Notes: generated by a model from the letters alone, not told the origin. A stretch of 64,000 bases of DNA from Piliocolobus tephrosceles (GCF_002776525.5 NC_045441.1:84274918-84338917); one strand, 5' to 3'; counted from the first letter of the stretch, positions 1-12,240 are shown. Made by a program: numbers and translations.

Positions 1-33
1 CACACACATACACACACACACATATATATATAT
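1..33. repeat. (CA)n/(TA)n simple repeat
   Basis: Alternating CA dinucleotides pass into TA dinucleotides directly against the 3' end of the following minus-strand Alu. The repeat stands where the poly-A tail of that Alu should be and probably grew from it. Confidence 0.9.
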
Positions 34-318
34 TGAGACGGAATCTCGCTCTGCTGCCCAGGCTTAAGTGAAATGGCACGATCTTGGCTCACTGCAACCT
101 CCACCTCCCGGGTTCAGGCGATTCTCCTGACTCAGCCTCCTGAGTAACTGGAATTACAGGTGCACACCACTACCCCCAGCTAATTTTTGTATTTTTTTAG
201 TAGAGATGAAGTTTCACCATGTTGGCCAGGCTGGTCTCAAACTCCTGACCTCAGGTGATCCACTTACCTTGGCCTCTCAAAGTGCTGGGATTACAGGCAT
301 GAGCCACCACACCCGGCC
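34..318 (-). mobile_element. Alu (AluS-like), full length
   Basis: Antisense Alu starting 'gagacggaatctcgctctg' and ending 'cacacccggcc'. Both arms and the A-rich middle linker are present. The tail is replaced by a CA/TA microsatellite. Confidence 0.95.
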
Positions 319-380
319 AGAACAAAATACATTTTGAAGTAAGTTTATACCATTATAAATTTCAAAATCAGTATGCTAAA

Positions 381-693
381 CTTTGTTTATTTATTTATTT
401 CTTTGTTTAGAGACAGAGTTTCACTCTGTCACCCAGGCAGGAGTGCAGTGGCATGATCTCGGCTTACTGCAACCTCCGCCTCCCAGGTTCAAGCAATTCT
501 CCTGCCTCAGCCTCCCAAGTAACTGGGATTACAGGCGCCCGCCACCATGCCCAGCTAATTTTTTTGTATTTTTAGTAGAAACAGAGTTTTACCATGTTGG
601 CCAGGCTGATCTCAAACTCCTGGACTCAAGTGATCGACCACCTTGGCCTCCCAAAGTGCTGAGATTACAGGTGTGAGCCATGGCACCTGGCCT
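381..693 (-). mobile_element. Alu (AluS-like), full length with target-site duplication
   Basis: Antisense Alu with a degenerate tail of 'ttta' units. The 11-base duplication 'agtatgctaaa' flanks it at 370-380 and 694-704, which fixes both ends. The 97-codon open frame inside it is Alu sequence and not a gene. Confidence 0.95.
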
Positions 694-704
694 AGTATGC
701 TAAA

Positions 705-2430
705 TTCTCAGAAGGGCTAACAGATACTTTTTCTGGGTCAGTGATAAATTACTTGCAAGTTTATTTCGCCAAATCAAAAAGGAATAGTTTTGAAGCTAAT
801 CTTTTTTTTTTTTTTTTTTTTTTTTTTGGTTTAGTAGTTCACATATTTTTATAGATGGCAAAAAATAAAATCACTATGTATACTATGTCATGAGATAAAC
901 ACTTTTTTACATCATAAATAAATTTTTTTATATAAAAAAGCTATAGAGCTAATAAGCTATCTATGAAAAGCAATGTGTGCTGATACTACCTTTGTCCAAA
1001 GCTTTATGTAAACATTATATTCAGTAATTTCTTGGAAATTAAGTACACAATATGCCTCTTATAGATCGCCATGTAAAATGCACATATTTATTCCTAAGGA
1101 GTCATTATTCACTGCTCAGAAACAATTTAAACAACATTTGACCTCCAGGGATTTTCATGTTCCAACTTCTGTGTTTCATAAGCAATAAAATAGGAAGCAA
1201 ACATACCATTGGGAATCTTAAAGAGCGAGTTCAATTGGAAAATCTTCTTTGGAAAGATTGGTTTCTTTCTTTACAATGTGCCTTACTGTCAATGAACGTG
1301 CAAATAAGGAAAGAAGCAGATGCTTCATATTTCTATGCAAAATCCAATGCCATCATCTACTTTATTAGATTTGGCTTCTTTATTTTTTTATACACCTACT
1401 ATGTTTTCCCGCTCTACTCAGTGTGAAATGCTACTTTGGTAGAATAGTGATGGGGGGAAAAAAATCTAGATTTTCTGATATTATTTACCTACAAAATAAA
1501 AGGTTTCTCACAGAAGAGTCTAATAATGACACTCCTCTTTAATTGTTCTTAACAAAGTTTTAAGAAAGAAAAAAAGAAAAACACTGTGGCATCTCAAACA
1601 TAATGAAACAACAGAGAACGGTGGTTTCTGGGTGCTACATTTGAACCTTTTATTTTCAAAGGACAAAAAAGGAAGGCAAAACCACTTCTTTCTTGACCAC
1701 TTGACATCAATATTGTTTGGATAATCTATGAATGAATTAGCCCACAAACAGGATACACTATGTGATTTTTCAGGTCATTTTCATTAACATGGGATAATTA
1801 ATACTGACCTTGAACAACAGATCTTTGTTAAAGGGTCTGGTTTAGACCTGAAACAAGAGAGGACCTAAACACAAGATGAACTAGTAACTCAATGGGACCA
1901 TCTCAGAAGTCTTTGGGGAGTGGAGAAGAATGTGGTAGTTTGTGAAGGTTTTCCTTCATTTCCCATATCTGTATGTGAAGAAAAAAAAAAAGGTAAAACA
2001 ATTTTTTTTATTCTTTGTGAAAAACTAAAGAGAAATAGGAATATACATATGTATATATGTATTTATACACACACATTTTATATATATACATACACATATA
2101 TGCTTGCATTTTTACAAAGAAACAGTGAAAAAAAAAAGCTAGAAATTAGTAAAAATGGTTACCTATACAGGAGGAGGAGGTAGAAACTAAGTGTAAGGAA
2201 TAGATGTAAATAAAACTTCTCTGAGTACATACTTTATATATTTATATCATTTTGGACATATATATGCCTCATATATTTCAAGAATTAAATTTAATCAAAA
2301 AGAAAAAGTGCTAGCCCTAGGTGAAAACAAACTAAAATGAATAAACCTACATATATAGAAAACTGATAAATAAAACTATTCAGAGAAGTATTTAATGTAA
2401 CTTATTTTAAGTATTTTAAGTTACTGACAC
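705..2430. other. Unassigned A+T-rich intron
   Basis: No gene or clear repeat family was recognised. It contains an isolated run of 26 T (802-827) and a TA/CA-rich low-complexity patch (about 2036-2110). Short open frames show no protein family signature. Confidence 0.6.
2036..2110. repeat. TA/CA-rich low-complexity tract
   Basis: Alternating purine-pyrimidine steps (atatac, gtatat, acacac) run through about 70 bases. It is a decayed microsatellite. Confidence 0.75.
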
Positions 2431-2434
2431 AGCA

Positions 2435-3185
2435 TAGTGCTTTTGTCCTTTTTAGTTGGCATGTAATAATTATACATATTTATGGGATGCAGTGACATTC
2501 TGATATGTAAACAATGTGTAATGATCAAATCAGGGTCATTGGCATATCCATCACCTTAAACATTTACCATTTCTTTGTGTTGTGAACATTCAAAATCCTC
2601 TTCTCTGGATTTTTGAAAATATACAATAAATTATTGCTAAATATATTCACCCTACGGTGCTATAAAGCACTAGAACTTATTCCTCTTATCTAGCTGTAAA
2701 TTTGTATCTTTTTATTTTCAATTTTTATTTTTAGAGACAGGGTCTCACTCCGTTACCTAGGCCTGTCACCCAGGCTGGAGTACAGTGGTGCACTCATAGC
2801 TCACTGCCGCCTCAAGCTCCTGGACTGAAGCGATCCTCCTGCCTCAGCCTTCACAAGAAGCTGGGACTACAGGTGCATACCACCATGCCTGGCTAATATT
2901 TTAGTTTTCTGTAGAGACAAGGTCTCATTATAATGCCTAGGCTGGTGTTGAACTCCTGGCTTCAAACAATACTCCTGCCTCAGCTTCCCAAAGTGTTGGG
3001 GTTACAGACGTGAGCCACTATGCTGGCCTAGCTGTAATTTTGTACCCATTTACAAACCTCTTCTTATCCTTCCCTCCCCACTACCTTTCCCAGTCTCTAC
3101 CAACCACAATTATCTCCTCTACTCTTATGAGCTCGACTTTTCTTAGCTCCCACGTGTGAGAACACAGAGCATACTACTTTGACTG
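2435..3185 (-). mobile_element. L1 3' end (L1M-type), split by an Alu
   Basis: The plus strand reads as the complement of an older L1 3' region. Landmarks are 'tatccatcacctt', 'acaataaattattg', 'caccctacggtgcta' and 'agctcccac' followed by 'gtgagaaca'. The Alu at 2708-3027 interrupts it and duplicates 'ctagctgtaa'. Confidence 0.75.
2708..3027 (-). mobile_element. Alu (AluJ-like), full length
   Basis: Antisense Alu with many old-Alu changes and a short duplication near the start of its right arm ('ttacctaggcctgtcacccagg'-like doubling around 2752-2775). Flanking copies of 'ctagctgtaa' at 2690-2699 and 3028-3037 are its target-site duplication inside the L1. Confidence 0.9.
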
Positions 3186-3656
3186 CAGTTCCTTAGTGGG
3201 AAATATTCTAAGATCTAAAGGAGATGCAAAGTCATCCTAAATATCATACAGTGGGTTTACAATCAGCAGGAAATCATTATGTTACTGTTTTTAGGAAGTA
3301 TAAATTTTCACATAAGAAAAAAAGACATATATAAAGTTTAATAAATTATAAGGTACCCATTAATAATTCTAATTTAAAAATAACATAATTTTCAAATATG
3401 TCCACTAAAAGGACCTAGAAGCATTAACCCAATAGCACTAAGCACATCTAGGACTCAGATTTCAGTCTCTAGGGACATTTCCTATTGTTCTACAAAGGGT
3501 AAACTTACTACTTTGTCTTGTTTGTACTAACATCATTGGTAAAAGTTATATATTTGTTAGACAGGACCCTAACCACATGACAATGGATATGAAAACAGAA
3601 ATACAATTAGAAAATGTTACATTCCTAGAAAAAAATCAAGAAGCTTTAGGAAAGTG

Positions 3657-3841
3657 ACTTTCAGTCTTTAATTTGCATGAAGATTACTCAGAGATTGTTT
3701 AAAATACAGATGCCTAGAACTCATGCCCTAGCAAGTCTGACTTATTAGGTCTGGAATGGGACCCAGGACTCCTCATTTGTAATAATCCTATCGGCCAATT
3801 TCAATGAAAGCAATCAGAAAACGTACCTTGAGAAACACAGT
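3657..3841 (+). mobile_element. MER5A-type hAT (Charlie) element
   Basis: The segment reads like MER5A from the 'tttcagtctttaatttgcatg' end, through 'aaaatacagatgcctagaactc' and 'ggtctggaatggga', to the terminal 'ttgagaaacacag'. MER5A is a short non-autonomous DNA transposon. Terminal inverted repeats are degraded. Confidence 0.7.
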
Positions 3842-4849
3842 TTTAGGGAAAAGGAAAATAAATATTTTCTAGTTCAGTCATTCATATATACATTTGTTAT
3901 ATGAAGAAAAAGTTTTAAAAAGATTTGAAAGAGGTTGTCTCATGGGAAAAAGTGTACCACAAATTAATTCACTAAAAAAAGTAAATACATAACTTTGATC
4001 AAAAACAAAAACTCAAAGAGAAAACACAATAAATGCCTCTACTCCCCACAAATTTCACCATGCAAAATGAAATGTAGGTTCTTAAATTAGTAATAAAAGA
4101 ACAATACATGAGAATATTAAACTTCATCATTTGTTGGAACATAGTGCTTCCAAGAAAAATCCAAGCTGCCTAGCTTCAGAAGTCAAGCTTTTAGTATTTT
4201 CTGGGCTTTGCTTAGCTTTGGTAAAAAAACATTTAATGTACTAAGATGAAATGTGATGTTTGGAGGTCTGTTTCCATTTCCTCCTCCAGTTTCATGAATG
4301 CAGCTTTTTTATTTGATCAAACCATATTCCTTTTACCACTTAGCTTTTCTGAACCTCTTTCTTGAAACCACATGCTTGCAGCTATGCATGCCTGTGAAGA
4401 TTGATTCCAAATGTACAACTAAGGGCAGCAGGGATGGTGAATACAGCCTGCTTACATGAGCAGAGACAGAATCCACAGTTGCTTTATTTTGCTATAATAT
4501 GGCACGAAGTGGGGTAATTATTTAGGCATTTATCTGTTCTCTTTCCACCTCTGCAAAAGCAAGGTAAAATTTATTTACTTCACAATTAATATTTATTAAG
4601 TGCTCTCCAATCAACAGATAACATTTACTAGGGTTTGAATCAACTCAATCATCTTTAACCCTTAACTGCTTCTTAAATGGTTGTTAAAGTTCTTTTCATT
4701 GTCTTCTTTAGAACAATGGTATTATTCAGTATCCACAATCCATTTCTTTTTCTCTTTATTAAACCTTTGTTACTTTATTTAAGATGAGAAGAAATGTCAG
4801 TGTATGCTGAATTCTTAAAGTTCTCCCCTGTATCAATGATCACTGCATA
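3842..4849. other. Unassigned intron
   Basis: A+T-rich sequence between two MER5A copies. I see no gene, RNA or recognisable repeat. Confidence 0.55.
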
Positions 4850-4854
4850 GACCA

Positions 4855-5046
4855 GAGCATACAGAGTCATGGCTCTGTAGCAGAATCACCTGGAGAATTC
4901 TACAAACCTGTGGATTCCCAGGCTTCCTCCACCAGATCTATTCAGAATCTCTATGGGTGAGACTTAGCTTGGGAATCATTTCTTCGAAAGTTATCCAAGT
5001 GATTCTGCTGCAGCCAATTTGAGGATCAGCATTTGGGGATCACTAG
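4855..5046 (+). mobile_element. MER5A-type hAT element
   Basis: MER5A landmarks are visible: 'gcagaatcacctggaga', 'tattcagaatctctatgggtg' and 'gtgattctgctgcagcc', ending 'aggatcagcatttgggg'. It is a second, independently diverged copy about 1 kb from the one at 3657. Confidence 0.75.
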
Positions 5047-5189
5047 AATACCACTATCTCAATGGAATGATGACTTGGTCAATGTTACCTCTGCAAAGCT
5101 CCTTCTGCCAGAAAGCTCTCAAAGCAACTTCTGGGTTTGATGTGGCAAATTCTTAGAGGGCCCAGTGTTGCCAGAAATTGTATAACTTT

Positions 5190-5390
5190 CTTTTTTCCTC
5201 CTGCCTCAGCCTTCTGAGTAGCTGGGATTACAGGTACCCGCCACCACACCTGGCTAATTTTTGTATTTTTAGTAGAGACGGGTTTTTGCCACATTGGCTA
5301 GGTTAGTCTCAAAATCCTGACCTCAGGTGATCTGCTCGCCTCAGCCTCCCAAAGTGCCGGGATTACAGGCATGAGCCACCTCACCTGGCC
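5190..5390 (-). mobile_element. Partial Alu (3' part missing)
   Basis: Antisense Alu that begins inside the right arm at 'cctcctgcctcagcc' and runs to 'tcacctggcc'. The poly-A and the distal right arm are absent. The 69-codon minus-strand frame across it is incidental. Confidence 0.9.
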
Positions 5391-6135
5391 AAAAGTATGT
5401 AACTTATTGATAATACTCCTGCTGGAAAAACTTCCTCACCTGACTTTCAGATTTAAATAATAGTGCAATAAAATATTCCTATGAAAAAAGTGTATGATGG
5501 GGAGTTGGGAGAAAGTTGAACATTCCTAGAATAGCAGCAGCATTGGGCCCATTATATTGTCACACCTATGCAGAATCAGAGAGACTCTGAGTTTACTCTT
5601 GTCCTACTTGGGGCAACGTGTATCTGTTTAACAACTAATTTTTGAAAGAACTCATAAAAATTAGTATACAGCTACATGTTATTAACCAACTTAGAGAAGT
5701 GTTTTCCATCATGGGTACACATGCCACTAGATAGATACAGGATGATTTTAGGAACTTTTTATTCTAATCTTTAGGAAATCATGCTAACATGTATCAGAAA
5801 AAATAGATAATTAGCATATCAAACCTATGATTTCATAGATGTTACTCCTTAGGAGAGTGCAGTAGGTATTTAAGATTTTAAAAGGGAATTAATTTCAAGA
5901 AAGAAGATAGCAGTACTCAGATACAACTAATATTTATCCTTTCCATGAATATTTTTGAGTACCTAGAATTCATGTCATTTGGGTAAAGAATCTAGACAAA
6001 TCACTGTCATTATCAACCTTACACTCTAGTAAAGTTGAAACATGAATGTGGGAAACACTTTTCCTATGAGTATGAACATAGCAACATCAGTGAAAATCAC
6101 TCATCTCCATATAACATTCAGAAGGTTCAAGAAAT

Positions 6136-6440
6136 GGCCAGGCATGGAGGCTCATCCCTGTAATCCCAACACTTTGGGAGGCAAGGTATGGATCACTTGA
6201 GGCCAAGAGTTTAAAACCAGCCTGAGCAACACAGCAAGACCCTGACTACATAAAATAAAAATTTAAAACTTAACCAGTCATGGTGGTGTGTACCTGTAAT
6301 CCTAGCTACTCAGGAGGCTGATGTGGGAAGATCCCTTGAGCCCAGGAGTTTGAGGCGGCAGTGAGCTATGACTATACCACTGCACTCCAGCCTGGATGAC
6401 ACAGCAAGACTCTGTGACAGAAAATGAAAATTAATAATAA
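6136..6440 (+). mobile_element. Alu (AluJ-like), full length
   Basis: Sense Alu starting 'ggccaggcatggaggctc' and ending in an A-rich tail broken by T and G. Many differences from AluS/Y place it among the older Alus. Confidence 0.92.
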
Positions 6441-7679
6441 AGTTCAGAAAAAAATATAATCTATTGAAAATATAAAGATTTCCAGTTTCTATTCCAGCAT
6501 GTAAGAAGCTTAGAAGTCATGACCCTAATTTTTACAAGGAAAAAAGCTGAACAAACTAAAAATCAATGACTTTTCTTGAACCTAACAGAGAATAGAGGTC
6601 ACAGGGCAAACTGCCACCCCAAAATTTGGAAAAACAGGTGAACATAGAGAATAATAGCTACAATCAGTTTATCTGGAGCAGAAGCTACTGGATGCTATAA
6701 ATTGGTGGAAGACTTGGGCAATGGCTTTGATGCCTTGCTGGGGTCTGACTGTGGACTAGCATAGGCATGAGAGACATCTGGGAATCCCAGTCTTAGGGGG
6801 TGTTCCCACACTTTTGAGAGTTTTCCCTCCAGAACCTTACCATGTTCTCATGGTGAAGATCTCCCTGGTCCCCTGAGCCCCTGGCTCTAGAGGGAAAGAG
6901 GAAAAGTAACCAATATGAAATACATGAAATACACCTGGAACATTCCCCAGAACAAAGGGCTACTCTCCATGGGGAAGGACTTTACCAGAACTTTATCCTA
7001 CCTAACAGAAGAGCATTTCCGCAAATACAGACTCCTCTAGCCTTTATAGTTAAGAAACACTGTGAAGGTCACAGCAGAGGGATGAGCCTACTTAAAAGAC
7101 TGAGATTTAATCATGAGATTATAGAACACTTGCTCTTCCTCCATACCTTACCAGCACATGAACAGGGCTCTAGGGCTCTAGTATAATATTCACAGGTTAC
7201 AGCTGAAAGGGCTGCAAGGTGTAGACTCTATTTAAGAAGAAGGTCTTAGGTTTTCACAAAGACAAGGAAAATTAAAACAAGAACATTAGAAGTATTTGAC
7301 ACTTCTGGCACCTACAACTAAAGCAACCATTAAAACTGCACAACTAGCCAGATTAACATCAAATCAAACATTTCAAGACCTATATACCTCTGCTCCTATT
7401 ATCTGATACATCATGTCCAGCTTTCAACAAAAAATTACAAGGCATGTTAAAAGGCAAGAAAAAAACAGTCTGAAGAGACAAAGCAAGCATCAAAAGCAGA
7501 CTCCGACATGACATAGATTTTGGAACTATCAGGGAATTTAATTATGATTACTAGGTTAGAGGCTTTAGTGGAAAAAGTAGACAACATCCAAGAGCTGATG
7601 AATAATGTAAGCAGAGAGGGAAAATTTCTAAGAAAGAATCAAAAGGAAAAGTTACTAGTCAAAAACACTGCTAACAGAA

Positions 7680-7874
7680 ATGAAGAATGCCTTTGATAGA
7701 CTCATCAGTAGACTGGACACAACTGAGGAAACAATCAGTGAGCTTGAAGGTATGTCCACAAAAACTTCTCAGATTAAAATGCAAGGACAAAAAAACAAAC
7801 AGAACACAATATTCTACCAAGAACTGTGGGACAATTTCCAAAGGTGTGACTTACGCATAATTAGAATAGCATAA
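7680..7874 (+). pseudogene. Remnant of L1 ORF1 (coiled-coil part)
   Basis: A 64-codon frame starting MKNAFDRLISRLDTTEE and followed by TISELEG matches the coiled-coil region of L1 ORF1p, the RNA-binding trimer that packages L1 RNA. It is closed by a stop codon, the upstream frame is broken, and no RRM or C-terminal domain follows in frame. Not a functional gene. Confidence 0.75.
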
Positions 7875-8057
7875 AAACAAACAAGAGAAAACAAAGAAGA
7901 AATATTTGAAATAATAAGAATTTTCCAAAGTTAATGACTAAACCACAGATCCAGGAAGCTCAGAGAACACCAAACAGAATAAACACCAAAATATCTACAC
8001 CTAGGTATATCATTCAAATTGTAGCAAACCAAAGACAAAGAGAAAATCTTGAAAGAA

Positions 8058-8114
8058 GCTAGAGAGAGAGGAGAGAGAGGAGGGGGGTGGGGGAAAATAG
8101 AGAGAGAGAGAGAA
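8058..8114. repeat. (GA)n-rich tract
   Basis: Runs of gagaga and ggagag units with an internal G-rich island, at the right edge of the L1 ORF1 remnant. Confidence 0.85.
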
Positions 8115-8248
8115 ACACCTTACAGAGTGAGATGAAGGGTTACTTTCAGGGTTCACCACTCATCTTCCCTCTAAAGAAACATATTACCAACTATTAATAT
8201 TCTCCAAGTTGACTTAGGAAGGACAAAAAACACAGCATTTTTAATTTC

Positions 8249-8497
8249 TTTTTTTTTTTTTTTTTTTTTTTTGAGATGGAGTCTCACTCTGTCTCCCAGG
8301 CTGGAGTGCAAGCTCTGCCTCCTGGGTTCACGCCATTCGCCTGCCTCTGAGACTATAGGCATGGACCACCACGCCCGGCTAATTTTTTGTATCTTTAGTA
8401 GAGACGGGGTTCACCCTGTTGGCCAGGATGGTCTCGATCTCCTGACCTTGTGATCTGCCCGCCTCAGCCTCCCAAAGTGCTGGGATTACAGGCTGAG
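8249..8497 (-). mobile_element. Alu with internal deletions, clean target-site duplication
   Basis: Antisense Alu flanked by the 11-base duplication 'tttttaatttc' (8238-8248 and 8498-8508). It lacks the 'gcagtggcgcgatct' stretch of the right arm, shows a further gap around 'gcctctgagactatagg', and stops at 'acaggctgag' without the last bases of the 5' end. Confidence 0.92.
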
Positions 8498-10942
8498 TTT
8501 TTAATTTCAATGTTCAATACCAATTGTCTTACTGAGTTTAAATCAATAATAGTTTTAGATTTAAACATTCCTTTTTACCATTTTAGTGCAAACACTAACA
8601 ATGTTGCTTCTGAAAGTTTCTGAGCCCTCTGATCCCTTTGTTTCTCAACTATTAGCTTTCCTGATTATATTCCAAGTTAAATGGGTCAGAGCCCTGAATG
8701 ATTTTTAGAACGAATTTAGTACCATTTTACTCATATTTTAATGAAGGATTGTGTGAATTAACTCTTAATATGCCATCACACACTTTAAAAAGCATACCAC
8801 ACTTACTAATCACAAAAAATACACTTTCTGAGACTTAGAGTGAATTTTGTGCCTAAATTAGCTTCAAAATGGGAATAAGTTACTGTATACATGAGGAGTG
8901 GTACCCCACACAGTAGGTTTCATCAGTTGATGACTTCCATGCCACCTCCACACCAAGCCTTGGCCTCAGCTACCATAGTGGACAATTATGGTTTTGACTT
9001 ACCAAAATGATACCCTGCTTTTCTGGGGGACCTGCTCTTCTATTCCAACCCACCACATGCCTATCACAATGTTCTATCACTTGCTAGCCTCATGGAGAGA
9101 CACAGAAAAGTTGAGGCGGGCACATCACCCAAGCAGGCCAGAGTCATTCCTAAGGATGTCCCCATTAGGAGCTGGAAAAGAAGTTCCTTTAGGCCTTTCA
9201 GACTATAGAACCCTATGTTGCCTGTAATCATTTTTTAAGAAAAAGGCCTTTTTCAGGAGTAGAGAATAAAACTAACATAGAAAAAGAGAGATGGGAAAAG
9301 AAAGAAACAGATTAACAGATATGACACTGTTCAAATACATAAATCCAGATGATCTTTAGGCTACTTCCAACTTGCTTACCTTCCAGTGGTTTGTTATCTG
9401 AGCCAATAAATTCTTTCTACCAAAGTGCTAACTAGTTAAAAGCGGGTGTCCATCACCTGCAAAAAAAGTATTGAGGCAAATTCATAAACAACCATTTCAG
9501 ATGAAAAACCTGTGATAATTTTATCAGATACCTTTGAAATTAGGTCAGTTCTGGTACCCTATAGCCAGTGTCCCATGGCCTGTCCTTTCATGGTTCTTTA
9601 GGTGATTTATTCCAAGTGAAATATAGCCAGAATTAGGCTCACCATAAACGTAAGAGCCTCTTCCAAGCACAGTTCCCTTACAAGTTCTATGAGAGACCTT
9701 AGAAATATGTTCACATGGTTCTATTTACATATGAAAAAAAAAGAGAGAAATTCAACCATAATGGGTTGGAATGGTTGTGGACATTTTTGGCATTCAGACA
9801 AATGAAAAGTAGAGTTAGGGAAACACTTACGTGGTTCACATCACTATCATGTACAGTAAGGTTACTGCTGGCCTTAGCAATGTAGAAATGGCATCCACAT
9901 ACATTCTCAGAGCCCACTGTGCTGACTCAAGCAACACAACAAGGTGCAGGGCCAAAGACCTCTTACCACAGGGATGAGCCCCATGATGCCTCCAACTGAA
10001 GGACAGAGTAGTAGGGACAAAAGGTTTAAAATAAAAGCTAGTCTATGGAAAATTTTCCAGTCACCATATGTCTAAAATAATAAGCAGAGAATTCCATTAT
10101 CACAGATACCTAATCAAAATTCAGAGTGCCCTCCTGTCAAAAACAAACTCAACATAAATGCACCATACTTCTTTTTATTAGAATAGCATATTTGGTGAAG
10201 TTTGAATACACTATTTAAACTTTGATTTAAAAAGACATTTCAAAAAATTAGTGAAAAATTATGATGCCTGATTTCTATATATATCAAGGACTACTTCTTT
10301 TGTCATTTTGGAAAAAAGTCATTAAACAACTAAAATAAAATTCAGATTAAAAATTAATGAAATATGAAACAAAAGTGACAAAAACAGCCACGTAACCAAT
10401 TGAAATTAATGAATAGGCTCTTGGGTTGTTTAACAATCTAATTATGAAGAGAAGTTAATCATACGAGCATACCAGAAAATTTTAATTTCTGACTGATTTG
10501 TCATGAAATACTGACATCAATGAAGCTAAGGCAAAACTCCTGGTATCCTAATGAATGAGGACACTGATGAAGAACCATGTCATGAGGGTCATTGATTCAG
10601 AGTATTTAAGATAATTCACTGTCCCCTCAAAACTTGAAATGCCATAAAGTCTTAGAGTGCTTTATGTCAGAGGTTTTCCCAAATTTGATCAAAATCCACA
10701 AAATGTACATTACTAATAACAAGGTGAAAAGCTGAAATAAATTTTTCTGAACTATCAATAATTGAAAATAAATTTGAAACAACCATGCTAACTGGAAAGA
10801 TTGGATCTCTATATTCTCAGTATAGATAGTGATATTTCAAAATGATTATTGCCTTAAGAGAAATGATTGGAAAGTATGCAGCCACGACATATAAATTATA
10901 ATGAAATATGACAGTAGTGTATCAAGCAATTCATTTTTAAAT

Positions 10943-10998
10943 GTTATATTTCTAGGTTTTTGTGGTATTTGTTATATTTCTAGGTTTTTGTGGTACTT
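10943..10998. repeat. 28-bp tandem duplication
   Basis: Two adjacent 28-base copies starting 'gttatatttctaggttt' with one difference near the end (tattt against tactt). Low divergence points to a recent event. Confidence 0.95.
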
Positions 10999-11304
10999 GT
11001 CAGCTTTTAAAAACGTTATCACTTCTTTTTTCATTAGTTATAAATACATCCATACCTAACTTTATAATCATAATTTTATATTTTTTTCTTAAAAGTATCC
11101 CTTAAAATTAAATGATTTTCAGGTCTAATGAACCTGGATTCAACCCTGGACCTAGTCTTGTATCATATTAGTAAAATTCCAAGTTAAGCCTACATTAGTG
11201 AAATATGGTTAATGTGACAAATTTAGCATCTCTCTCTGCCCAATCCCTTCATCCACCCACCTTAAGCATCTGTGTATAATAGGTGCTCACTGGTCCCTGT
11301 GAGC

Positions 11305-11709
11305 TCACATCCACCTAGTCATAGGATCAAGATCTGAGCTTGTCAATATACTGATACAAACTTCCACAAGAACAACTTGGGTATGGAAAGAATACTTTTC
11401 TACTGCCTTAAAGCTAAAATGGTTTGAAAGTAGTAGATCCCATGGTGATGGTGATAGCATTGGGCCTGCAGCCTCCAAAATCTGCCTACTCCATAGGAAC
11501 CATCTGCTTATCCAGACAGCTTCCACTACCCCTTCAATGCCCAGAATGCTCCCCACCTCCCCTGGCCCTGACATCCAGATCACAGTCTTATATTGTTTTC
11601 TGTTAGTTAAGGAGCTGCACCTGTTCCAAATCTCTTTCCTGGCAACCAGCTCGGGCAATCCCCTATCCCTAAAATATACAAATTTAATGGGGAGTGAGTG
11701 GGTGAACAC
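11305..11709 (-). other. Unassigned 134-codon open frame in a GC-richer patch
   Basis: A stop-free minus-strand frame starts MFTHSLPIKF and ends DLDPMTRWM. No signal peptide, membrane segment or domain is recognisable, and I cannot assign it to a family. No strong splice sites frame it. It could be an old LTR or internal ERV fragment, or chance. It lies on the transcribed strand of the host gene. I do not claim it is coding. Confidence 0.2.
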
Positions 11710-11732
11710 AGGGCATAATTATTTGTTTGTGT

Positions 11733-11863
11733 GTTTTGTCTGGAGACAGGGTCTCCCTGTATTGCCCAGGTTGGCCCTGAACTCCTAGGCTCAAGTGATC
11801 CTTCCATCTCAGCCCCGCAAACAGCTGGGACTACTACAAGAATGCACCACTATGCCCAGCACA
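11733..11863 (-). mobile_element. Free Alu monomer (FLAM-like)
   Basis: About 130 bases, only one antisense monomer: 'ggagacagggtctccctg' to 'caccactatgcccagc'. There is no second arm or middle A-rich linker, as expected for a fossil left Alu monomer. Confidence 0.8.
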
Positions 11864-12044
11864 CTCAGTGTTTTAAAATAATACAGCATTAAATTCTCAC
11901 ATTTAGTGCTGGATTATCCAAAGTCAAACTACACTGATACTTAGGGCTCTGGAAAATCAAGATCCTCTCCACCAAGAAAATGAGAAAATGAATTATTTGG
12001 AAAAAAAAGTCATTTTCTTCAGAAGCATCAAAATTATTAATCTG

Positions 12045-12240
12045 TGAGGCAGAATATATATTGTTTAAGAGCATTAACTCTGGCCTCAAACTGTCTTTCT
12101 GAATCTCAGTTCTAGCACATATTCCAGGGGTGGCCTTACACAATTTACTTAATCTCTTTGTAAGTTTGAACACATCTATATATTGGAAGTTCTTGGAACA
12201 GTGCCTGGCATAGTATAGAAATGCTAAGTGCTTTCATCAT
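12045..12240 (+). mobile_element. MIR SINE
   Basis: Core 'gtttaagagcattaactctgg', then 'aatctcagttctagcac', then 3' landmarks 'acagtgcctggcatagta'. A tRNA-derived ancient SINE. Confidence 0.75.

Larger units (their letters stand above)
6560..8140 (+). mobile_element. Old L1 5' region (5'UTR plus ORF1 relic)
   Basis: Sense sequence resembling L1M/HAL1-type 5'UTR ('gtcacagggcaaactgcc') followed by ORF1: 'gtagacaacatccaagagc', 'gaatcaaaaggaaaa', 'atgaagaatgcctttgatag' and 'atccaggaagctcagagaa'. It stops in a GA-rich tract. There is no ORF2 next to it, so this is either a HAL1-like half-L1 or a fragment cut off by later rearrangement. Confidence 0.75.
8509..11732. other. Repeat-poor unassigned intron
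   Basis: About 3.2 kb, the longest stretch here with no Alu, LTR or L1 that I can name. It includes a 28-base tandem duplication (10943-10998) and a 134-codon minus-strand open frame (11305-11709), both listed separately. Confidence 0.6.

Noticed and set aside
802..827. Isolated T run as the tail of a processed pseudogene
   Set aside because: No coding or RNA-like text could be read next to it on the minus strand.
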